Of a stretch of DNA of 64,000 nucleotides, positions 7,482-15,834 are shown one piece after another. The notes beneath the pieces are model-generated. The model had not been told where the DNA came from. It did no database searches and saw only the letters and a program-made list of their open reading frames with translations. The position numbers and the translations under genes are program-made. The stretch's first letter is position 1. Each line of letters opens with the position of its first letter. Source of the stretch: Anaerolineae bacterium (lineage in GTDB: Bacteria; Chloroflexota; Anaerolineae; 4572-78; J111); the NCBI GenBank assembly GCA_016926805.1, contig JAFGNV010000008.1:104131-168130 (forward strand), written 5' to 3'.

Positions 7482-10433
7482 TTATTTGGGCATGTTGGCC
7501 AGGGCATCATAGGTGGGTGTACCCACAATACCAAAATTGGCCAGTTCAGTACCGCCTGCGGTGGCGTTGTAGTCCAGATTCCAGAGGAACATGGTCCCCA
7601 CCCAGCCCCACTGTTTACCCAATTGATACGCCTGCACCGTCCACTGCGCCTGCCGTTCCAATGAGTTTTCGGCGGCAAAGGGGAAGCGGCCATCATCATA
7701 GCGCATCACTGGCCAGCCGAACTCGGTTGGCCAGATGGTTTTGGCGCTGTCGCCGTTTTCAACCATAATCTGGCGGTAAGCTTCCATGGTATTGCGGAAG
7801 AAAAAACTGCGGTGGTCGTCGTAACCCCGGTTGGGGTCATAATCGCCGCCCGTAAAAAGAGCATCAGGCGGGTTGGCAAAGCCGCTGGGGTGCGCACCGA
7901 TGGCGTCGGAATATTGTTTGAGACCGTGGGCATACATTTGCCGCAGGTATTCCTGATCGTCCATGGCCGCTGGCGGAGGCGCGCCCGTGGGCGTGGGCGC
8001 GCCACTCACCACAATCATGCCGGGATTGGCCGCTTTGATGGCATTGTAAGAAACCTTGAGTAGTTCCATATACCGCGCCGGGTCAAACGGCTCTCGGCCC
8101 CATTCGTAATCAATATTCTGCTCGTTCCACACCTCGATGGCCTGGACCCCGTCGCTGTAACGTTGGGCTACCAATCCCACAAACTTGGCGTAGGTGTTCG
8201 GGTCGGCTGGGGGACCTTCCGCGCCAAAGTCGGTGCCAGAGGGGCGGGCCCAGTCCGGCGCTTTGGGGATACTCAGCATTACTTTGATGCCATTGCGAGC
8301 ATAATTGCCAATAATTTCGTCCCACGTGCCCCATTGATAATTTCCCGGCTCAGGTTCGACATATTTCCAGGGCATCTGCAATTTCACCCATCTAAAACCC
8401 ATTCCCTGGACCTGGCCCACGTTGTTTTTGTGATTTCCCGGGTCAACCTGAATACCGTAATCAAACGGCAGGTTGCCCACAGCCGATGCTACGGCTGGAG
8501 CGGCAGCCGGTTGTTTCGCCGGGGCTGCTGCTTGTTGCTGGGCCTTGGCCGGTTCTGGTTGGGGTTCGGGGGTGGGCGTGGGGGATGCGGGGATGGGCGT
8601 GGGCGTAGGCAACGGGGTGGGGGTGGGTATTGGGGTGGGCGTCGCCACCAGAATCGCTACTTCGCCACGGGGTACGGCGGCCTGGCTATCGTGACCCGCG
8701 GCAATCACGGCTCCAACCCGGTAAGCTCCACCGGCCTCCGGGGCCGTCCACCGGTAATTTGGATCACTCAGGTCAACCATTTCTTCCGCAATCACGCCAC
8801 CATCCTCATTCTGTATCCGCCAGATCACGGCATATTGGCTCTCTACCGGCGGGATGACCAAATTTACAAATTTCTGAACAACCTCCCAGAGGTGGGGGTC
8901 GCTATTTTGACTGCCTGGATTTTGAATAGCCACCCCGCGCAAATTGTATTGCGTCACCAGTTGCAGTTTGCGGGCCATACTGGCTGTGTTTTCCAAATAA
9001 ACGGTGTGCTGAATTTGATTGTCGTCCAGATAGGCCAGCCAGTACGTACCACTGGCTTCGTCGAACTGGACGCCGGTTGAGGCCGGCGCTCCTTGCAAGG
9101 TAAAGGCTATGTCTTGCCCTGGCGCAATAACAGGAGACTCCCCCACAATGGTTGCCGCGCCAAACGCTTCGAGGGCCTGTTGGTAGCTGATGTGGCGGGT
9201 AACGCCCGCCGCCTGTTCCGTGCTACTGGTGGGCAGCAACAATTGCAGCTTGTAACGGTCAATTTGACCGACGGCCCAATCCAACATGGTTTCCATCTGA
9301 CCACCCGGTGGGTAAGCTCTGGGATCAGGGTAGGTGGGTATCTTGACCACATCAGCCAACCGGCCTATTGCCAGCCAGTTGTATGCGCCCGTCTCCCACA
9401 TATCTGCCGAGATTTGCTGCGGTAATTCCACCCGGACCGAAAGTTTTGCGTCATCCGGCAGGGTCTCCCGCAACCGGGTTAGAAACAAGGTATACTCCGC
9501 CTGCAAGCGAGGATTGATGCCCCGGTAATCAAGGTCGATGCCGGCATAGCCATTGCGTTGGATAAGCCGGACAATTTCCTGAAGATGTCGCTCTTGGGCC
9601 TCGGAGTCTACCAGCAAATTGTCAATCAGATCAGATCGAACTGGGCCGGTTTCGTCCCAGTTGCGCAGGGTTGGCAGCACGGTAAAGGAGGCGGTCTCCT
9701 GAATCTCCGGGGGAAGCTGTCCCAGGTTATCAGTGATCCGGCCATTGCTATCTAATTGCAGCCCTTGGGGATTGATTTCCACCGGCAACTCTTTAATGTA
9801 ATCCGGCAGTATGCTATCCGGCGAGTAATCCGTGGCCACCTCAGGCTGGACTGGCCGCGTTTGCATAACCACCACCGATCCCGGCAGGTAATCCAGTTCG
9901 GCTTCCATAATGTCTCGGCTGAAAAGTTTGCGATGAGGCAACCAGGCCCAACTTTCCCCGTTCCAGGCGTACAGGTCAAGCGTCGAATAGGGTTCAGCCT
10001 CGTTGGGAATCGGCACTCTAACAATCACTTTTTCCGGCATGGTCCCCTTGTGCAGAATCCGGTAATAGGGGCTTTTGACGATGAGATGCGGGGGGATGTT
10101 CTGAACGGCGGCCAGCAGGCTGTTGCCGGCAGTTCCTTCCAGAAAAAGCTGGCGCGGAATGGCCGTCAATTTGACCCGAATTGAGCGGTCCATTGCCTCC
10201 GGCAGAAAAGTGACACTCGCTCCGTCCAGGTCTTCTACCATCCCGCCGTCGTCATGATCAATCCGGGTGTAACCGATGCTGAGCAGACGATCGGGAATGG
10301 CAAATGGGGGCAAAACCAGCACGGTTAAAACAAGAACTGGCAACAGTAGAAAACTGTTAATGAATTTACCGGGTCGGCTATCAAATACCAACTCAAAGAG
10401 GCGTATCAGGGGGTTTGACTTTGATGGCGACAT
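7482..10433 (-). CDS. Large exported protein: degenerate GH18-like domain, PT-linker and GH39/GH5-like barrel (paralogue 2)
   Basis: The protein has 983 aa from ATG 10433, chosen because AAGGAGAAG lies just upstream and because the N-terminus then matches paralogue 1 (MSPSKSNPLI versus MSSSNPNPLM). An upstream in-frame start at 10529 would read through the ribosome-binding site and a palindrome. The domain order is the same: signal anchor, beta-rich region, GH18-like barrel, (TP)n linker, GH39/GH5-like barrel. The GH18 signature again ends in Arg (GIDLDYRGI), so loss of the catalytic Glu predates the duplication. The C-terminal barrel keeps VWNEQN and PTEFGW. A lone barrel relative follows downstream at 2745-4199. 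Confidence 0.88.
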   Translation of the reverse strand: MSPSKSNPLIRLFELVFDSRPGKFINSFLLLPVLVLTVLVLPPFAIPDRLLSIGYTRIDHDDGGMVEDLDGASVTFLPEAMDRSIRVKLTAIPRQLFLEGTAGNSLLAAVQNIPPHLIVKSPYYRILHKGTMPEKVIVRVPIPNEAEPYSTLDLYAWNGESWAWLPHRKLFSRDIMEAELDYLPGSVVVMQTRPVQPEVATDYSPDSILPDYIKELPVEINPQGLQLDSNGRITDNLGQLPPEIQETASFTVLPTLRNWDETGPVRSDLIDNLLVDSEAQERHLQEIVRLIQRNGYAGIDLDYRGINPRLQAEYTLFLTRLRETLPDDAKLSVRVELPQQISADMWETGAYNWLAIGRLADVVKIPTYPDPRAYPPGGQMETMLDWAVGQIDRYKLQLLLPTSSTEQAAGVTRHISYQQALEAFGAATIVGESPVIAPGQDIAFTLQGAPASTGVQFDEASGTYWLAYLDDNQIQHTVYLENTASMARKLQLVTQYNLRGVAIQNPGSQNSDPHLWEVVQKFVNLVIPPVESQYAVIWRIQNEDGGVIAEEMVDLSDPNYRWTAPEAGGAYRVGAVIAAGHDSQAAVPRGEVAILVATPTPIPTPTPLPTPTPIPASPTPTPEPQPEPAKAQQQAAAPAKQPAAAPAVASAVGNLPFDYGIQVDPGNHKNNVGQVQGMGFRWVKLQMPWKYVEPEPGNYQWGTWDEIIGNYARNGIKVMLSIPKAPDWARPSGTDFGAEGPPADPNTYAKFVGLVAQRYSDGVQAIEVWNEQNIDYEWGREPFDPARYMELLKVSYNAIKAANPGMIVVSGAPTPTGAPPPAAMDDQEYLRQMYAHGLKQYSDAIGAHPSGFANPPDALFTGGDYDPNRGYDDHRSFFFRNTMEAYRQIMVENGDSAKTIWPTEFGWPVMRYDDGRFPFAAENSLERQAQWTVQAYQLGKQWGWVGTMFLWNLDYNATAGGTELANFGIVGTPTYDALANMPK

Positions 10434-10488
10434 CAAATTCGCTTCTCCTTTCCTTCTTTTCCTCATTACATTACAATCAAACAGGATC

Positions 10489-10514
10489 ATGTTGGCTGTT
10501 CCCGGCGCCAACAT
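10489..10514 (-). promoter_or_regulatory. Conserved 26-bp inverted repeat upstream of paralogue 2
   Basis: ATGTTGG, loop CTGTTCCCGGCG, CCAACAT. Arms and loop start are identical to the element at 7370-7395. It lies 56 bp upstream of ATG 10433, directly beside another palindrome (10516-10550). Confidence 0.55.
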
Positions 10515-10515
10515 T

Positions 10516-10550
10516 TTTCTCGTTCCCAAACTGAGTTTGGGAATGAGAAA
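10516..10550. repeat. 35-bp palindrome
   Basis: TTTCTCGTTCCCAAACT, a central G, then AGTTTGGGAATGAGAAA. The arms match except for one C/T difference that still allows a G-U pair in RNA. Repeats with this core are widespread in several bacterial groups. No second copy was seen in this window. Confidence 0.75.
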
Positions 10551-10558
10551 ATGAGAAA

Positions 10559-10580
10559 CTACCGCAAATCAAAGCGGTAG
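10559..10580 (-). terminator. Possible terminator after prmC
   Basis: CTACCGC (10559-10565), an 8-nt loop, and GCGGTAG (10574-10580) form a perfect hairpin 45 bp after the prmC stop. On the minus strand it is followed by TTTCTCATTTTC, only a weak T-tract, so the call is tentative. Confidence 0.45.
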
Positions 10581-10624
10581 AGTGGCCTTAGTATAATGAA
10601 AAATTAAAAAAAGGGGAATCGCGG

Positions 10625-11563
10625 CTACTCAGCCAGTTCAACCACCAATAACCGATCTAACCCGGCCAAATCCTGTTTTAGCCGAATATTGGCTCCAGAA
10701 AAGTGCTTTTGCGCCAGGCAAACCACCGCCGATCCCTGACTCGACCCAATTTCTACCAGCAGGCTACCCCTGGGCCGTAGTTTTTCTCTGGCCTGAGGCA
10801 GCAACCGACCGATAAGTTCCAGACCGTCTTCGCCTCCATCCAGAGCCAGCCCGGGTTCGTATTGGCGAACCTCCGGCGAAGCTGCGTTCAATTCTGAACG
10901 GCTGACGTAGGGCGGATTACTGACCACCAAATCGACCGGACCGGGCAGGGGCAGCAATAGGTCTCCCCGCAAAAATTTAATGTTATCCGCCACGTTGTGC
11001 CGGATGGCATTGCCCCGGGCCACTGCTAATGCCTGAGACGAAATATCTACGGCAAAAAGAGTTGCTTCAGGAATATTCTTGGCCAGCGCCACCGCGATAC
11101 AACCGCTGCCGGTGCCGATATCGGCGATTGAAATGGGGCCGGTGCGATCTGTGGAGCGTTGCGGTATTATTGATTTGCCGGTTGTAGGCTGGTTGATTTG
11201 CTGGTCTGCTGATTCACTAATTCGCTGATTTGCTGTGTGAATCGCCGTTTCAACCAGTAATTCTGTTTCTGGACGCGGAATGAGCACGTGTTGATTTACC
11301 TGGAAGTCGAGCGCAAAAAACTCTTTGTGCCCGGTTATGTAGGCCACCGGCTCACGCTGCTCCCGGCGGCTGAGCAAGTCAAAAAAATTGCTCAGTTGGA
11401 TGGCGGTTGGGATTTCCTGAGGATGGGTATAAAGCCAGATGCGATCCCGCCCCAGCCCATGGGCCAGCAGCACCTCGGCATCCAGGCGAGGCGTATCATT
11501 ACCTGCCTGGGCCAGGCGGTGAGTGGCTGTGGCTAGAATCTGGGTTAGGGTGTTTCCGGCCAA
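10625..11563 (-). CDS. prmC: Release factor glutamine methyltransferase
   Basis: The 312-aa protein methylates the Gln of the GGQ loop of release factors in the cytoplasm. The family features are clear: an N-terminal helical domain, RPETELLVE, the SAM motif ADIGTGSGC and the catalytic NPPY (N216-Y219). It follows prfA by 11 bp, the usual arrangement, so both should be co-transcribed. It is longer than usual because about 33 residues (111-143) separate the RPETE region from SAM motif I. That extra part is Gln/Ser/Thr-rich and is encoded by a low-complexity tract with repeated CTGATT-like units (11135-11233). The frame is intact, and the extra loop lies between the two domains. Confidence 0.95.
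   Translation of the reverse strand: MAGNTLTQILATATHRLAQAGNDTPRLDAEVLLAHGLGRDRIWLYTHPQEIPTAIQLSNFFDLLSRREQREPVAYITGHKEFFALDFQVNQHVLIPRPETELLVETAIHTANQRISESADQQINQPTTGKSIIPQRSTDRTGPISIADIGTGSGCIAVALAKNIPEATLFAVDISSQALAVARGNAIRHNVADNIKFLRGDLLLPLPGPVDLVVSNPPYVSRSELNAASPEVRQYEPGLALDGGEDGLELIGRLLPQAREKLRPRGSLLVEIGSSQGSAVVCLAQKHFSGANIRLKQDLAGLDRLLVVELAE
11135..11233. repeat. In-frame low-complexity repeat tract inside prmC
   Basis: The tract holds imperfect units such as GCTGATTCACTAATTC and GCTGATTTGCTG. It is translated as an extra loop (codons about 111-143) that typical PrmC proteins do not have. Confidence 0.6.
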
Positions 11564-11574
11564 GATGCGCCTTC

Positions 11575-12648
11575 TTACGTTGTTGCCAGTTCTTGCAATT
11601 TCTTCTCTTCGTCGGCTTCGGTCAAGGCCTCGATAAACTCGTCAATCTCGCCATTGAGAATATTCTCCAGCCGGTGGCTGGTGTAGCCAATCCGGTGGTC
11701 GGTGACGCGAGTTTGGGGGAAGTTATAGGTACGGATTTTTTCACTGCGGTCGCCGCTACCCACCTGAGAACGCCGCGCCGCGCCGTGTTCTTCCTCTAAA
11801 CGGAGTTGTTCCAGGTCATACAGGCGCGCCCGCAGAATATTAAAAGCCTTGGCTCTGTTCTGTAACTGGCTCTTTTCGTCTTGGCAGCTAATGACAATGC
11901 CGGTGGGAAGATGGGTCAACCGCACCGCCGAATCGGTGGTATTGACACTTTGCCCACCCGGCCCGGAAGAACGGAACACATCAATCCGAACTTCATTGGG
12001 GTCGATCTTCACTTCCACTTCGTCCATTTCTGGCAAAACGGCCACGGTGGCGGTGGAAGTATGAATGCGTCCCCCGCTTTCGGTTTCGGGGATGCGCTGC
12101 ACCCGGTGAACCCCACTTTCGTATTTGAGTTTGGAATAGGCGCCCTGGCCGTTTACCTGAAAAATAATTTCCTTGAAACCACCAATGCCCGATTCGTTGC
12201 GGCTCAAAATCGATGTTTTCCAGCGTTGGCGCTCGGCATAACGGCTGTAGATGCGGAACAGGTCGGCGGCAAAAAGGCCGGCCTCGTTGCCGCCGGCCCC
12301 GGCCCGAATTTCCATAATTACGTTTTTATCATCATTGGGGTCTTTGGGCAGCAACATCACCCGTAATTCTTGCTCCAACCTGGCTCGTTTTTGGGTCAAG
12401 GCTTCAATTTCTTCCTTGACCATCGCCCGCATGTCCTCATCCAGGTCTTCGTTGAGCATGGCCCGGGCGTCATCCAGTTGGTTCTCCACGTCGCGATAGC
12501 GATGGTAAGCCTTTACTACCGGCTCCAGGCTGGCCTGTTCCTGTCCATACTTCATCAGGAGTTCCGGGTGGCTGGTTACGCCTGGACTCCCCATCAGTCC
12601 AATCAGTTCATTGTAACGTGCTTCTACCGCAGCAAGTCTATCTAGCAT
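11575..12648 (-). CDS. prfA: Peptide chain release factor 1
   Basis: The 357-aa protein recognises UAA and UAG in the ribosomal A site and triggers peptide release. It has the RF1-type anticodon-like tripeptide P187-E-T189 (in RIPETES) and the GGQ motif at 231-233. The length is normal. prmC, whose product methylates this GGQ, follows after 11 bp. A hairpin (12670-12692) lies just upstream. Confidence 0.97.
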   Translation of the reverse strand: MLDRLAAVEARYNELIGLMGSPGVTSHPELLMKYGQEQASLEPVVKAYHRYRDVENQLDDARAMLNEDLDEDMRAMVKEEIEALTQKRARLEQELRVMLLPKDPNDDKNVIMEIRAGAGGNEAGLFAADLFRIYSRYAERQRWKTSILSRNESGIGGFKEIIFQVNGQGAYSKLKYESGVHRVQRIPETESGGRIHTSTATVAVLPEMDEVEVKIDPNEVRIDVFRSSGPGGQSVNTTDSAVRLTHLPTGIVISCQDEKSQLQNRAKAFNILRARLYDLEQLRLEEEHGAARRSQVGSGDRSEKIRTYNFPQTRVTDHRIGYTSHRLENILNGEIDEFIEALTEADEEKKLQELATT

Positions 12649-12669
12649 AAAAACTCCCTAACAGCATTT

Positions 12670-12700
12670 GACCCGCCGGACAGGGGCGGGTCACTTTTTT
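12670..12700 (+). terminator. Hairpin with T-tract upstream of prfA
   Basis: GACCCGCC (12670-12677), a 7-nt loop, then GGCGGGTC (12685-12692), followed by ACTTTTTT on the plus strand. The T-tract points it against plus-strand transcription although no plus-strand gene ends here. On the minus strand it could still mark the end of the upstream operon or lie in the prfA leader. Confidence 0.45.
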
Positions 12701-12781
12701 CTTACGAGTGACATGATAAATGAAGAGTGGCGAGTCGTCAAACAGAAAGCAAGTATTTAAAGAATAATTTTGGAGGATTCC

Positions 12782-13117
12782 TCAAGCTTTTTTCCAGGCC
12801 CAGGATAGCCCCCATTGCTGAGGGGTGTAAACGCCGCCCCGGGTCCATTGGCTCAACAAATTATGAAAATCTTCCTGGGTGATTTCCGTAAGACCATGTT
12901 TTTCAAACGTTTCCGAAAAATTGGCGGCCTCACCCTCGATTTTATAATAACCAATTATGTAGACGCCGGTTGACGGATCGAGTTTGGGCTTATAATGTTC
13001 TCCCACTAATACATTCCCCGCAAAATCGACCCAGCCAAAAAAAACGGGCAGGTCATTGATTCTCAAATCATCTCTGGCCCGGTAATATATTCTTTTTTGG
13101 GGGGTGTTGGCACTCAT
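12782..13117 (-). CDS. Small conserved-looking hypothetical protein (111 aa)
   Basis: No family was recognised. The protein is rich in aromatic residues (Tyr, Phe, Trp), has no membrane segment or signal peptide, and contains repeated Gly-Tyr turns (VYIIGYYKIEG, FFGWVDFAG). It starts 13 bp after the 590-aa gene and is the last gene of the helicase operon, so it is probably co-transcribed with the SNF2/SWIM genes. A role as a small accessory subunit is only a guess from position. Confidence 0.7.
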   Translation of the reverse strand: MSANTPQKRIYYRARDDLRINDLPVFFGWVDFAGNVLVGEHYKPKLDPSTGVYIIGYYKIEGEAANFSETFEKHGLTEITQEDFHNLLSQWTRGGVYTPQQWGLSWAWKKA

Positions 13118-13130
13118 TGTTTGTCCCTGA

Positions 13131-14903
13131 TTATTGTAGAATATATCCCAGTTCTTTCAATCTGGCCCGAAAAGCCTTTTCTTTGCGGTTGGAAATAACC
13201 AACATGTTTGACCCGGTCACATAACAGAGTTTGGGCAAAACTGGATCGTTGGTAACCATATCTATCAGGTCAGTCGACTGAGCTTTGATAAAGACGGCTG
13301 GCTCGCCTCGGGAAAAAAGCTGGCTGTTGTGGCGAATTTTTTCCAGCCACGCTGTGACCTCTTGCGGCAATGGCCCCTGGTGTCGCTGCTGCAAAAAGTC
13401 AATCAGATAGTCAGCGTCGGCGCCCGTTTCCAGGGAGGTAAGGAATTGTTGGGCATCCAGATGGTAATGTTTGCCCCGGGCCACGGCAACCTGGGCCAGC
13501 AGGTTCTGATTGTTGGGGGTTAAGTCGTTGGGTCTGATTAAGGTAACGCGCAGATCCGAGGAAATAGCAAACAATGGTTCGTGTAAGGGTTTGGACGGTA
13601 CATACTCAGCCGCCTGGCCCAACAGATACGCGCCCAGGTTGTTGATCTTAAAATACCACAACCCGTCGTACAAACTCAAATAATCGTCATCATAATACAA
13701 ATCGGCATCAATGGCCGTATCACTGGGGTGGGTGTAGAGCAAATCCACCGCGCCAATCGAGCCAAGATATTCCCAGATAAGGGCATTAATGTAAAGTCCT
13801 TTGGTCACCGTCCAGTACGTACCGCTGTAAAGCTCGCCATAATCTCGATAGCCCACATACAGGTTGCTGTAATAGGTGGTTTCCACGTCAAAGTCAAAAT
13901 GCCAGATTTTGACGGCCCGGTAAAAGTCGTCAATAGCAATCCATGCGCCTGCCGGACACCAGGATAGCGCTTCTAGTACGGCCTCCCGGCGACTGGCCGG
14001 GGCAGTGAGGCGGGTGCTCCGGCTATTCAGACCTTTTAGGGCCGAAATCCGGCTCAACTCATCAAACTGACCCTGCTGGGTCCAGGTTTCGACAGCCTCC
14101 AGCAGAATTTCGGGGTTTTGGGTTTGGTAATATTCGCGCCCGGTGTCGGTGAGTTGTAGTTGGTTGCGGCCCCTGGCTTTGGCAACCAGGCCCGCTTCCT
14201 GGGCAAATACGTCCAGCCCAAAGGGACGAATGGTATCGGTGGCCCGGTATTTATCCGGCAGGGAAAAGAAATCCCCCACCAGCAGGTCATTGACCAGCTT
14301 TTTCAGGCTGCCTACCGTGGCCCGATTCGAGGTGGCCGTGATTTGGATCTGGCCTTGTTCAACCAAACGCAAGTAGGCCAGCAAGTCGTGTAATCCGGCC
14401 TGCTCGGTTTCGGCGCGCTGTAATTCCAGGGTGTAACCCTGCATTTCAACAGTTTGGGGCGGTTCGGCCAAGCCGGTGAGTTGAAACTTGTCCGGCGGCG
14501 GCACCAGGTCGACCAGTAACGGGATCAGGTCGGCGGGCAGGCGGCCATCGTAAAGAAACAAATCCAGGGGAATGGGTTCGGAATAATACGACCACATATT
14601 TTTTTTAGGCCGTTCCGGCAGGGTGCCATATTGGGCCACAAACGCGGATTGGTTGAATTCGCCGTCATTATGATAGGCCGCAGCCACGGCTTTTTTGGAT
14701 AAATCATCCAGTTGCCGCCATACCTGCCGCAATGACTCCGGCTTCATCACCGTACAATGAATGCAACGAACCAGGTCGTCCTTGCGGGTAGCGCCCCGAC
14801 AAGCATCGCAAAGTTTGGCCAGTTGTTTGAGTTGGTCGTTGGTTTTTTGGTAGAGAATTTCCGCCAGTTGGGTCGGTTGTGGCGACGAGGCATAATGGCT
14901 CAT
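13131..14903 (-). CDS. Helicase-associated protein of the SNF2/SWIM operon
   Basis: The 590-aa protein is soluble, acidic and helix-rich. The overall look (winged-helix-like segments around residues 150-280, then a long central region ending in VTGSNMLVISNRKEKAFRARLKELGYIL) resembles bacterial helicase-associated proteins with an XPB/Ssl2 N-terminal-like domain, but no helicase ATPase motif is present. An early CDAC...CIHC pattern (residues about 33-50) could bind a metal. Its ATG overlaps the stop of the SWIM gene by 4 bp, so the two are translationally coupled. It likely acts with the SNF2 ATPase encoded two genes upstream. The family assignment is tentative. Confidence 0.7.
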   Translation of the reverse strand: MSHYASSPQPTQLAEILYQKTNDQLKQLAKLCDACRGATRKDDLVRCIHCTVMKPESLRQVWRQLDDLSKKAVAAAYHNDGEFNQSAFVAQYGTLPERPKKNMWSYYSEPIPLDLFLYDGRLPADLIPLLVDLVPPPDKFQLTGLAEPPQTVEMQGYTLELQRAETEQAGLHDLLAYLRLVEQGQIQITATSNRATVGSLKKLVNDLLVGDFFSLPDKYRATDTIRPFGLDVFAQEAGLVAKARGRNQLQLTDTGREYYQTQNPEILLEAVETWTQQGQFDELSRISALKGLNSRSTRLTAPASRREAVLEALSWCPAGAWIAIDDFYRAVKIWHFDFDVETTYYSNLYVGYRDYGELYSGTYWTVTKGLYINALIWEYLGSIGAVDLLYTHPSDTAIDADLYYDDDYLSLYDGLWYFKINNLGAYLLGQAAEYVPSKPLHEPLFAISSDLRVTLIRPNDLTPNNQNLLAQVAVARGKHYHLDAQQFLTSLETGADADYLIDFLQQRHQGPLPQEVTAWLEKIRHNSQLFSRGEPAVFIKAQSTDLIDMVTNDPVLPKLCYVTGSNMLVISNRKEKAFRARLKELGYILQ

Positions 14904-15793
14904 GCTTCCGGTTGTTCCTCTCCATTTTCGGTCTCTTCGCCAAAGGCTGCGGTCAGCGCTGCCTCGGTGATGGCGTGGTAAGTCGGGCCAAGGGTTGTCA
15001 ACAGATCATCGGCCAAAAACGAGGGCTGCCCTAACCGCTTGAGTACGGGGAACTCGGTGACCGGCGGCTTGATGGTGGTTTTGAAGTGGGTTAACGGTTG
15101 GCCGACTTCCCAGAAGGTGTCGATCATTTCGGCCAGGGGGAGCACTGGTTCGGCGGTTTCCTCCACCAACGCCTCGTCCGGTTCAACCGTATCGGCTCGC
15201 CGGGTTCGCAGGGCGGCCAAAATCTGGTCCTGGGTTCGACCTCGCAGCCGGAAGAGCATAAAGGGGTCTTCGTCAAACTGCTCGCCCAAAATGTAGTGCA
15301 CCGCGGCCACGTGCTTGCAAGGATTGGCCCAGTCGGGGCAGGAACATTCGGTTATCAACTCCACCTCGGTTTCGGGGAACAGGCTGACCCCGGCGGCGCG
15401 GAAGGCGTCTTCAATGTCGTCGGGCATTTCCCCGGCCAGCAGTTGAGCCGAAAAAATGGCCTGTTCGGCCAGGGCGTCGATCACCCGCTCCCACTGGGCA
15501 TCGCTCAGGTGGTCGATTTCAATAGTGACTTTATAGGGCGTGCGGCGCGAGCCTTGCACTTTGGCCTTAAGGCCCGCTTTGGTTTCTTCAATCGAAAGCA
15601 CCTGGCCTTTGCGGGCGTAGGTGCGGCCCCGGCGCAGCCGTCCTGCATCGACCAGTTTTTCCAAACTCTTTATCCAACGGTTTGCCCACCAGTTTTTGAC
15701 AAACTCGCCGCGTTTGCTTTTGGCCTTAATACCCTGATCGGTTTCGATGGGCTGGCTGGGTTTGAAATAACTGTAATAATCGTAACGACTCAT
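14900..15793 (-). CDS. SWIM zinc-finger protein
   Basis: The protein has 297 aa. The SWIM motif CxCxnCxH is clear: C150-S-C152, then C159-K-H161. SWIM fingers bind zinc and contact DNA or proteins; in bacteria they are commonly encoded beside SNF2-type ATPases. The N-terminal half is basic (KNWWANRWIKSLE), which fits nucleic-acid binding. A strong GGAGGTAG box precedes the ATG. The gene starts 41 bp after the SNF2 gene and overlaps the next gene by 4 bp. Confidence 0.9.
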   Translation of the reverse strand: MSRYDYYSYFKPSQPIETDQGIKAKSKRGEFVKNWWANRWIKSLEKLVDAGRLRRGRTYARKGQVLSIEETKAGLKAKVQGSRRTPYKVTIEIDHLSDAQWERVIDALAEQAIFSAQLLAGEMPDDIEDAFRAAGVSLFPETEVELITECSCPDWANPCKHVAAVHYILGEQFDEDPFMLFRLRGRTQDQILAALRTRRADTVEPDEALVEETAEPVLPLAEMIDTFWEVGQPLTHFKTTIKPPVTEFPVLKRLGQPSFLADDLLTTLGPTYHAITEAALTAAFGEETENGEEQPEA

Positions 15794-15834
15794 CTATCTA
15801 CCTCCGGAATCCCCGGCTGATAGCGGCGGCCAGT

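Noticed and set aside
10433..10529. Longer N-terminus of paralogue 2
   Set aside because: It would place the AAGGAGA box and an upstream palindrome inside the coding region, and paralogue 1 has no counterpart.
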